Assembly: GCF_963082655.1 (NCBI RefSeq)
Contig: NC_081552.1
Span: forward strand, 196,931,281 to 196,995,280
Direction: 5' to 3'
DNA length: 64,000 bases
Source of the DNA: Stomoxys calcitrans
Lineage: Eukaryota > Arthropoda > Insecta > Diptera > Muscidae
Positions within the stretch are counted from its first letter, which is position 1. Each line of letters starts with the position of its first letter. Below the pieces are notes generated by a model that was not told the origin of the DNA, did not search any database, and was given only the letters and a program-made list of their open reading frames with translations. The translations under genes and the position numbers were made by a program. Shown here piece by piece: positions 24,101 through 36,100 of this stretch.

Positions 24101-27100
24101 GGGTGATTTGTCAGGTAAAGAGTTGGATTCCAGCCCAAAATATGACGACAACTATGACCCTCATGATCATCGCAATGTGAAGAATCCCACTACGTAAGTT
24201 ATCCTGAAATGGAATTCTACAGATAAGAAGAGACATGGTGAATTAATTTCTTTGTTTTGCAGAAATTGGCAAACATTTACTCATTTTCTGAAGGCCAGTA
24301 TAGGCACTGGGGTGCTGGCCATGCCCAGTGCCTTTGCCAATGCCGGTTATGTGAATGGTTTTGTGATGACAGCAATTATAGGATTTCTAGCCGTACATTG
24401 TTTGCATATATTGGTAAGGGGTTGAAGACTGTTGAGCATTTTTGATGATTTTTTTTTTCAAATTCTATGTTTCACATATGTTTCAGATTGGCTCCATGTA
24501 TGAACTGTGCAAACGAAAACGAGTACCGTATTTGACATTTTCAGAGGCCATGACATTGGGATTCCGCGAAGGACCTCCGTTTTTTAAGTGCATCGTACCT
24601 ATTGCCACGTAAGATATTGCTAGAATGTTAACAAGTAACATGTAAGAGCGTGCTAAGTTCGGTTGGGGCGAATCATGGGAAACCCACCACCAAGGATCGC
24701 ATTTGTCGAGTTCTTTGCGCGTTATCTCTTTTAAGGCAAACAAAGAATAATAATAATAATAGGAACTGTGTTGCTATAGCAAGTTATAGTCCGATTCGGA
24801 CCATAAATGAATTGAAAGCTGAACATTGTAGAAGTCATTGTGTAATATTTCTGTCCATTCGGATAAGAATTGCCCATTGTAGGGGATCAAGAAGCAAAAT
24901 CGGGAGATCGGTTTACATGGGAGTTGTATCAAACTATAAATCGATTCAGACCATATTAAACACGTATGTGGAAGGTCATGGGAGGAACCGTTGTACTAAA
25001 TTACTGCCAAATCGGATGACAATTGCGCCCTCTAGAGGCTCACGAAGTCAAGATCCCATATCGGTTTATATGGCAGCTATATCAGGTAATCTACCGATTT
25101 GCGTCATACTTAGCACAGTTGTTGGAAGTCATAACAAAACACCTCATGCAAAATTTCAAACAAATTGGATGAGAATTGCGCCCTCTAGAGGCTCAAGAAG
25201 TCAAGACCCAAGATCGGTTTATATGACAACTATACCAGGTTTTGAATCGATTTGAATCATACTTAGCACAGTTGGAAATCATAACAAAACCTAAGGTGCA
25301 AAATTTCAGCCAAATTGGATTAGAATTGCGCGCTCTGGCGGCTCAAGAAATCAAGATCCAAAATCGGTTTATATGACAGCTATACCAGGTTTTGAATCAT
25401 ACTTAGCACAGTTGTTGGAAATCATAACAAAACCCAAGGTGCAAAATTTCAGTCAAATTGGCCCTCTAGAAGCTCAAGAAGTCAAGACCCAAGATCGGTT
25501 TATATGGTAGCTATATCAAAATATGGACCAATTTAGTTAATTTACAATCCCAATCGACCTACACTAATAAGAAGTGTTTGTGCAAAATTTCAAGCGCCTA
25601 CTTTTACTCCTTCGAAAGCTAGAGCGCTTTCGGCAGACAGAGGGACGGACATGGCTAGGTCGACTTAAAATGTCATGAATATATACACTTTATGGGGTCT
25701 TAGACGAATATTTGCAAACGGAATGACGAAAATAGCATACCCCCACTCCTATGGTAAAGGGTATACAAATGTATTAAAAATATCCATGTGACTGAAAATC
25801 AGCCGAATTTTGTATATGGAAGCTATATATACATCTGAATTTCTATCAAAATTCACAGCTTTTGTCATTGGGCTAAAATAGTCAAAAGGCAAATGCCATC
25901 TCCTTCCCCTGACTTCAAAAAAAAAAAAAACAACAGACAGACAAATGGTACTGAAAACATACGCAGACAGACGAACATTGCTAAGCCGAATCAGGAGAAA
26001 TTCCTGCATTTGGTCATATCCACAGCTTTTACACCCACCACTATAGGATGGGGGTATACTCGTTTAGCAACACCTGGTAATATTGATCTAGGACCCTTTA
26101 AGTATATATATTCCTTCGCCGTATGATCGTCTCGACGCCCTGAGTCGATCTAGCCATGTCTGTCCGTCCGTCCGTCTGTCGAAATCATGATAACGGTCGA
26201 ACGAACGAGGATTGAAAATGGGCTACATCGGTTTTGATTTAGATATAGCTCCCATATAAACGGATCACCCGATTTGACTTCTTGAGCCTCTGAAAGCCTC
26301 AATTTTCATCCGATTCAGCTGAAATTACGGTTTAAATCGGTCTGTTTTGATTTGTCTTCCAATACCAGCCAGCTATGGTCCAGATCGGTCTATAACCTGA
26401 TATAATAGCTCCCATATAAACCGTAACCCAATTTGATTTCTTGAGCCCTTACCAGCCTAATTTTTTGTCCGATTTGGCTGACATTTTGGCATGTGCGGTC
26501 CAAATAGGTCTATGACGTGATATAGCTTCCATATAAACCGATTTCCCGATTTCCCTTTTTGAGCACTTACAAGCCGCAATTTTTGTCCTATTTGGCTGAA
26601 ATTGGACTCTCAACAATTGTGCCAAGTACGGTTCAAATCGTTCTATAATATATATATATAGCTCCCATATTTTAGCAGAATCCATGGTGGTGGGTTCCCA
26701 AGATTCGGCCCGACCGAACTTAGAGCACTTTTACTTGTTTTTTTTTTTTTTGCGGGTCAGGATGGGAAAATGCTTTACGCATGTAACGAGCGCGTCTCTC
26801 GCCTTATGCGGGACTCCGTTATCAACAGTACTGGCTAAAAACCCACCCTGTGTCACCCCTGGGGATTAATTCCACAGATCCGCAGCTTTCACATTACTTT
26901 GAGGACCCCATAGCTGGTGATTTTCCAAATCAAAGCTCACTGTGCCAAATTTCATCGAAATCCAGACGCCTCTTATGAGCTCAATACTCTATATCGGAAT
27001 ATCTGTCTGTATGGTAGCTATATCCAAATATGGTCCGATCTCGAGCCTATTCAACAAATAGTCGGAGGGGTCTTCCAGAACGAAATCGGATGAAAAATTT

Positions 27101-30100
27101 TCCTTTTATAGGCTCAATACACTATATCGGGAGATCGGTCCATATGACAGCTATATAGAAATATGTTACGATCTGAACCACATTTGACAGGAATGGGTAG
27201 GGGTCTACCAGAACTCACCGTGCCAAATTTCATCGAATTCGGGTAATAAATAGATATTTTATGGCCTTAATACCTGGCATCGGACCACACTTCATAGAAA
27301 TAGGAAGGGGTCTACCAAAACTCACAGCGCCAAATTTCATCGAAATCGGATGAAAAATTACCAATTTATTGCCTCAAGTCTTTAAGTCTGGAGATCGGTC
27401 CATATTTATAACCAAATTCCGATTTTATGAGCTCAGAAGATCAGGTTTATATGCAAAGAATGCGAAAGCGTCGAAAAATTTTCGGAAAATCTTTTATGCT
27501 CAAGATATCTGCATAACTATAAATACCCAGATTTTGGGTATATATGGGTAAATCCCCAGATTTTAGGTATGGGTAAATACCCGGGTATTTACAAAAACCC
27601 GAATACTTTCCCAATCTACCGGGTAAGTACCTTTTAGGTATTTGCCCATCGCCCATCATTAACCATGGCCTGTCTACAGCTGTGTGAATTAATAGTTGAC
27701 ATCGCTAAGCTTCCTATCTCTCCACATCCGAACATCGCGTATTAGTCGTCACGTCCACCTACGACCCGATTTTCATTCGTTCACCTTTGTTGCCTCTCGC
27801 ATGGCCCGTGTATGATCCGTTTGAATCTCACCCTATCTGGTTATCGGGATTCGCGGTGTATAGCCTGGCGCGCTCCATGGCCTATAGGTCAATCGGAACC
27901 ATTTTGGCTATTACAAGGGCTGCGGGCTCCACCACTGTCCGCTAGAATGATATAACTCTAAAAACCGCCGTCCTCTGTACCGAGGTCAGGGATTTTGCTC
28001 TGCATGCTGTCTGCAGTGTCTGGCCACATATTTTGCTACCATAGAGCAGGATGATGTAGCATGTCTCCATTAAGAGTATGCGCCTATTCAAAAAAAAGGC
28101 CCACCTATGTTTGCCATCAGTCGACTGAGTTGCGCCGTTATCCTCGCGGCCTTTGTTGCCTGGATATAGGTCAGCTATGGATCCAGTCGGATCCCTAGAT
28201 ATTTGACCAATCTCTTGGCCTTCACTAGTATTTCGTCTATGCGCATATCCACTTCCACTGTCTTCAGCATCGCAAGTTGTAAGCCTTGAGAGTCCAGTCA
28301 GTACATTGCACTTTGCATCACCTGCGTAGTTTTGGCTCTGCAAATTCCGTGTCTCTTGCCGTGAGAAAGGTTCCACCTGGCATTTCTGTGCTTAGTATTC
28401 CATCATTTCTGTGCATATTATTCCCTCATTCGCCACAAAGGCGAAAGATTTTCGTCCTATTAGTATGTCATCCTTAATGCTGAAGACTCGTGAGAGGTTG
28501 ATAGAAACATGTCTTAGGGCAAAAATCCCTGGAGATCGCCTGTCGTAAAGGCGCCTATGCTGATGACGTGGCACTAGCGGTTAGGGGAAAGTTCCCCACC
28601 ACTCTAAGAGATATACCGAAAGTGGTCTAGATATAAATCCGTGCAAGACAGAAGTAGTTATTTTCGGCAGGAGATACAAGTTGCCTACAGTGGAACCTGT
28701 CTCCTTGGGTGAAGAGAATGTTCCATTTACAGAAAGCGCAAAATACCTGGTTGTTTTGCTGGACAGGAAATTGAACTTCAAATCAAACATTTTGGAAAGG
28801 GCAAGAAAGGCCACTCTTGCCCTATACACCTACAGGAGAGCCATTGGCAGAAGTTAGGGGGATTAGACCGCGTGACATGCATTGGGTATATACTGCAGTT
28901 GTCAGACCTATAATGCTATATGGTGTTGTGGTCTGGTGGACGGCACTTCAAAAGTCCACCTACTGCTCAATACTTAACCGGATCCAAAGGTGGCTTGTTT
29001 GTGCATCACAGCCGCATTGAGGACGACACCATCTGATGCACTGAATGTAATCCTACATCTTATGCCTCTGGACATTGTGGCCACCCAAATTGCAGCGATC
29101 ACTGCCGTGAGGTAAAGGGAGCATTCTCATTGGTCATGTAGCAGCTCCGTGCACTCTGTTATCCTTGATACAAAATCCGATGTTCCAGGCAGTGTGGATT
29201 ACACCCTACCTGAGCTGCTTAGAACCGATTGGAACTACGATATCCCTGGTAATAGAAGTTACATATATATGGATGCTTCCAAACTAAACGGGCTTTGGGG
29301 TATACTCTAAAGATCTAGAACTGGTCATAGCGAAAAGGTTACCCGACCACTGCAGTGTGTATCAAGCAGAGATCCTTGCAATTGAGGAAGTGGTGGAATG
29401 GCTAAGATATAATGTCATTACGACGATTGGCATAAATATCTTCTCAAACAGCCAGGCAATCCCTGTTGTTGTTGTTGTTGTTGTTGTAGCAGTGTGTTGT
29501 ACACCGAGACGGCAGCCCTTGCCGATGGAGGATTCCATCGGGTCAATCCGGTACGTGCAACCGGCTGCCATGGGATTCCTGTAGAACGTAATTCTGAACA
29601 CAAAAACGCCCCTCGACTGTCGAGATGGCTGAGCAGTTCAAAATTCACCTGTTCTGGGTGCCGGGCCACAGAGATATCCCAGGGAACTGTAAAGCGGACG
29701 AGCTTGCGAGACTAGTAACTACCCTACACATTCCAGGGATACTGGAATCTGTGGGTATGCCTCTAGCGATATGTAAGCTAAGTTTTCAGGACCAGGCCCG
29801 AAGGACAACGAATGATAGATGGTCACAAAGATAGGGCTGTGAGCATTCCAAAACTATGTGGCCTCATCTAGACTTGAAGAGGTCTACTGCTTTGCTATCA
29901 TTGGCTAGAACAGACGTCTCAGTCATTGTGTCCGTCTTGACAGGTCACTGTCTAATCGGAAAACACCCTGACAGACTGAAGGTTGCCTGCAACGACTTTT
30001 GCATAAGCTGTAGGGACATCGAGGAAGAAGAGACTATAAAACACCTTTTGTGTGTGTGTCCCGCACTAGCAGTTAGAAGGAGTTCCACTTAAGGTTCTCA

Positions 30101-33100
30101 TTTCTTTGAGAACGTGTCTGATTTAGCGGATGTGAACATTCGCAAGTTATTGGTAGGAACTAGAAGGCATCTTCCTTCTTCTGTTCCAATGGACGAAAAC
30201 GTCTGCGTGAGTCTGATGGCAGACTGCCACTTAAACTTTACCTATTCCATCATAACTGGCTTTCCAATGATGGAGCCATGCGCCGCACCTGATGTGACCT
30301 CATATTCCCTCGTTCCATCCTAAAAGTTATAGATAAGTACCCTGTTATGCAAGTAACTTCTCATTATTCTCATCAGATACGCTGGTATATGAAAGCCCTC
30401 TCTGAATGCTTGGGGACGTCAGACCATCTGAGGGTATTAAATGTGTTTTTCACGTCCCGTGAGGCTAAGAGGAAAATCGGCCTAGAGTAGTGGTTACATT
30501 GCCTAGCCATCTTTACTATCTCTGCCGCAGCTCTTAGAGCTCCGTTCGTCGAAATTCCTACACGGAAGCCATGTTGTCTCATTGAGAGCCACCTTTCTTA
30601 ATGATAACTGTGGCTTTATAAGTCCCTCCAAAAGCTTGCCGCCCGTATCCAGCATACAAAGTGGTCAGTATGGGGATAGGGATGTTGGATCGCATTGTCC
30701 TTGCTTATGAGCACCAGCTTTTGTCTCTTCCATTAAAAAACCATTTCAAATAGGCATTGGTTAAACATTGCTAGAGACACATCCACAGAGGTGGTAGTTC
30801 ATGTTTTAATATTAAATGTCACGTAAAAGTTTAGTTTGTTTACCAACTTCATGCTAGGACCTAAAATATTCATCGCCTCCTTAGAGAGCACCACATCAAA
30901 CTTTGAACGTCCTATCGACACGGGTTATCGTAAACATTATGGTCCGATTTGGACCAAATTCGGCACGGACATTGAGTGGTCTAATAAGTCACTGTCAATT
31001 TTATAGAACAAAATATTGGTCTTTTTGGAAACTATATTCAAATATTGACCTATCTGAAGCATATACGACACGAATCTCGAAAGGCCTAATATAAGTCTCC
31101 GTGTCATATTTCAGCGAAATCGGATTGTAAATACACCTTCTATGGGGTCAGGACTTTAAATCGAAAGATCGATCTATATGGCAGCTATATCCAAATCTGA
31201 ACCGATCTGGGCCAAATTTAAGAGGGATGCCGGAGGGCCTAACACAACTCACTGTCCTAAATTTCGGCGACATCGGACAATAAATGCGCCTTTTGAGGGC
31301 TCAAGACTTTAAATCGAGAGATCGGTCTATATGGCAGCTATATTCAAATGTGGACCTATCTGGGCCAAATTGAAGAAGGATGTTGATAGTCCGAACACAA
31401 TTCACTGTCCCAAATTTCGACGATATCGGACAATAAATGCGCCTTTTGTGGGCCCAAAATATTAAATCGTTAGATCGGCCTATATGACAGCTATATCCAA
31501 ATCTGAACCGATTTGGATCAAATTCTAGAAAAGTGTCGAGAGGCCCCACACAACTCACTGTTCCAAATTTCGACATCGGACAATAAATGCGCCTTTTATG
31601 GGCCCAAAACCTTAAGACGAGAAATCGGCAGCTATATCCAAATTTGAACGGATCTGGGCCAAATTGTAGAAAAATTTCGAGGGCCTAACACAACTCACTG
31701 TCCCAAATTTCGGCGATATCGGACGATAATACCACCTTTTATGGCAGCTATATCCAAATCTGAATCGATCTGGGCCAAATTTTAGATATATGTCGAGGGG
31801 CCTAACACAAACCACTGTCCCGAATTTCGGCGATGTCGGTTAACAACAGCGCCTTTTGTGGGCCCAAGACCTTAAATCGAGAGATCGGTTTATATGGCAG
31901 CTATATCCAAATCTGGACCGATCTGGGCCAAACTGAAGAAGGATGTCGAGTGACGTAACACAACTCACTGTCCCAAATTTCGACGACATCGGACAATAAA
32001 TGCGCCTTTTATTGACCCAAAACCTTAAATCGAGGGATCGTTCTATATGGCAGCTATATCTAAATCTGTACCGATCTGAGCCAAATTGGAGAGGGATATC
32101 AAGTGGTTAAACACAACTTACTGTTCCAAATTTCAGCAAAATCGGATAATAAATATGGCCTTTATGAGCCTAAGACCTAAAATCGGCTGATCGGTCTATA
32201 TGGGGGCTATATCCAAATCTGGACCGGTCCGCTATAGCCCATCATTGAACTTAACTTGCCTATTGACAAAAAAAGAATCTGTGCAAAGTTTCAGTTCAAT
32301 ATCTCTATTTTGAAAGACTGTAGCGTGATTTCAACAGACAGACGGACGGACATGGCTAGATCGTCTATGGTTTTTATGCTGATCAAGAATATATATACTC
32401 TATAGGGTCGGATATTTCGATGTATTGCAAACCAAATGACAAAATGAATGGGGGCATATCCTTCGGTGGTGGGTATAAAAATCGTAAGAGAATCAGTGAA
32501 AGTGGGTAAATGGAGGTAAAGTGGCAATAAATGGAGATAAGAGATAAAACACTTCGTGCACCATTTCGGTCACGTCGGATGAGAATTGCGCACTGTAAAG
32601 GCTCAAGAAGTCAAGATCCGCTATCGATTTATATGGCAGCTTTATCAGAGTATGATCCGATTTGAACCATACGTAGTAGAGTTGTTGAAAGTCACAACAA
32701 AATGCTATGTTCAAAATTTCAGCCAAATCGGATAAGCATGGCGCCCTCTGGAGGCTCAAGAAGTCAACATGTGAGATCGGTTTATATGGCAGCTATATCA
32801 AAACATGCACTGATTTGGTCCATTTTGGTCCGTCTGTCCCCGTATACTTTCTGTTCTGTTTGTCCCTCTGTAGTTTTTGCATAGGCTCCATAATCCATGG
32901 CCCAGTTTAATGACACTTCAACATGGTCTAAATCTTCTATGATGTAAATCTTTCACTTTTTTTCTTGCAGTCCCTTTGTGGATGGTTTCTTAGCCTTTTA
33001 TCATTTCGGCATCTGCTGCGTCTATGTGGTCTTCATTGCGGAGAGCATCAAACAAATTGTCGATGAGCATTTGGCCGTCATCGATATTCGAATCCATATG

Positions 33101-36100
33101 TGTTTCGTATTGGTGCCATTGTTCCTGATATTCAGCATACGAAATTTACAATTATTGGCCCCATTCTCTTCGTTTGCCAATATCCTTTTGCTGGTCGGTG
33201 AGTAGCGAGAGGGGGGGTGATTTTATGCCTCACCGTAGTTTGTGGGCGGCGACAAAAATGTCTTAATCGTGTTATCCTTGGCAGGTTTTGGTGTGATTTT
33301 GTATTACATCTTTGATGATTTGCCACCATTGTCGGAGCGTAAACCAGTCGAGGCAATATCCAAATTGCCCATATTCTTTGGAACAGTGCTGTTTGCTTTG
33401 GAGGCTGTTGGTGTGGTAAGTAAACGTGCCAAACTGTATAAAGGCGAGAAGCTTAATCTAATAATTGTGGCTTATTGCTGTGGTTTATGCTATTTGGTAT
33501 TGTTGTTGTTGTTCGTTTTTGTTGCTCTGAATGTTTGTGAAAATGGATTTGTACCCATATTGCTCTGTTGTTGTGGTTGTGGCCGCCAGGCAAGGCTCAA
33601 CCAAACGACAAGGACAAACAATAATTAAGGCCAAAAATAAAGTAAACGGCATGGGATGTTTATTTGTCGTTGTTCTTTTTACAGTCCTCGCTGCTATTCG
33701 GTACAATTTTAATTTATTTGCTTTAGTAATTTGTACCCAGAGGGATGGATGGATGTACAGGGTGGCTGATGAATATTGCTACAATGATGAATATTGCTAC
33801 ATTTTTTTTTCGGTGTATGGAATACATTTTTCTTTTATTCATGTTAAATTAAATTATTAAATTAATTATTAAATTATTATTAATTAAATTAATTAATTAA
33901 TTAATTAAATTAATTATTAAATTATTATTATTAAATAGAAAAAAAGTTATTACATTTTTTTTTGGTAGCGGCTTTCATCAGCCACCCTGTATGTATGGAT
34001 GAAAGGAACAACGGACGGACGGATGGATGAACGGACAGATGGTTGGATATTTCTCCCTGTCTTTTTTGTGGTTATTTTTTCAAAAGATTTACTTAGCTCT
34101 TGTAGTTGATGCCGCTGCTGGTTGTCGCTTTAACCCAAATGCTTAATTTGAAGTTTTAAATGGAATCGCGCCCTTTGAAAGTTTCAAGTTTATGTTTAAA
34201 TGAAATCCTTAAAAGGACTTTTAAGTCGAACAAGTAAAAACGCGTTAAGTTGGGCCGGACCGAACTTTGGGTACCCACCACCTCGTTTATATATGTTAAC
34301 CAACTTTCCTCATAGTCCGGTGAAAAAATGCATCATTTAAGAACCCATAGCCATAGCCATATGGAAATTTGTTACGATTTGAGCCAAACACAATACGGAC
34401 GATGAGTGGTCTAATAAATACAAATTCATGTTGGTAAAACAGAATATTGGTCTAGATGGCAGCTTTATCCAAATATAGACCTTTCTGAACCATATAGGGT
34501 ACGGATGTCGAAAAGCCTAACATAGGTCACTTCAGCGAAATCGGATTATGGGCCCAAGATCTTAAAACGGTAGTTCGCTCCATATGGCAGCTATATCCAA
34601 ACATAGACCAATGGGGGCCATTTTGAACGCGGATGTCGAAGCGCTTAACACAGCTCACTGTGTGACATTTCAGCGAAATCGGGTAATAAAGGCGGGTTTT
34701 TATAGGCCCCAGGACTAAAAACGCTTTTTATGGGCCCCAAGACCTTAAAACGAGAGATTGCTCCATATGGCAGCTATATCCAAACATAGACCAATGGGGG
34801 CCATTTTGAACGCGGATGTCGAAGGGCGCTGTGCTAGGCTCACTGTGTGACATTTCAGCGAAATCGGGTAATAAAGGCGGGTGTTTATGGGCCCAAGTAC
34901 TAAAACCGCCTTTTATGGGCCCAAGACCTTAAAACGGGTGATTGCTCCATATGGCAGCTATATCCAAACATAGACCAATGGGGGGCCATATTGAACGCGG
35001 ATGTCACAGGGCCTAACACAGCTCACTGTGTGACATTTCAGCGAAATCGGGTAATAAAGGCGGGTTTTTATAGGCCCAAGGACTAAAACCGCCTTTTATG
35101 GGCCCAAGACCTTAAAACGGGTAGTTATATCCAAACATAGACTAATGGGGGCAATTTTGAACCCGGATGTCGAAGGGCCTAACACAGCTCACTGTGTGAC
35201 ATTTCAGCGAAATCGGGTAATAAATGCTTTTTATGGGCCCAAGGACTGCAACCGCGAGATTGGTATATAGGACAGCTATATCAATATATAGACCGATCCA
35301 AACCATATTGGGCGTAGACGTCGAGAGTCCAAAATAGCTCCCCTTGACAAATTTCAGCGAAATCTGATAATTCGTGCGTCTTTCATAGGTTCAAAACTTA
35401 AAATCGGAAGATCGGTCTAAATGGCAGCTATATTCATATATGGAATGATCGGGGCCATACTGAACACGGGTATTGTAGACCCTAACACAACTTAATGTGC
35501 CAAATTTCAGCGAAATTGGGTAATAGCGGCGCATTTTATATGCCCAAGAGCTTAAAACAGGAGATCGGTCTATGTGGCACTCATATATTGGGTTGCCCAA
35601 AAAGTAATTGCGGATTTTTTAAAAGAAAGTAAATGCATTTTTAATAAAACTTAGAATAAACTTTAATCAAGTATACTTTTTTTACACTTTTTTTCTAAAG
35701 CAAGCTAAAAGTAACAGCTGATAACTGACAGAAGAAAGAATGCAATTACAGAGTCACAAGCTGTGAAAAAATTTTGCAAATATAGCCCTATCTTGACCAC
35801 ACTTAGTATGAATACCAATTAGCTTAACCCAATACATTGTGTCAAATTTCAGCGAAATCGGATAATAGTTGTAGCTTTAAAAGGCCTTAGACCCTAAGTC
35901 CGTAGATCGGTCTTTATGGGGGCTATATCAAGATATAGTCCGATATAAACCATCATCGAACTTAAGCTGCCTATAGACAAACAAGTAGGTTAGGCTAGGT
36001 AAGAGTGGCAGTCCTTTACAGACTCACTTAGACAAATTTAGGTCTCACAATGTGATACCACAATAGCGACAGACCAAAGCTTCTGGCGGGAATCGAACCC

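Noticed and set aside
24650..25255. 201-codon open frame after exon 4
   Set aside because: It lies wholly inside a DINE-like element in intron 4 and reads repeat units.
33242..33628. 128-codon open frame around exon 6
   Set aside because: Its middle is the real exon 6; both ends lie in introns bounded by good splice sites that keep the transporter frame.
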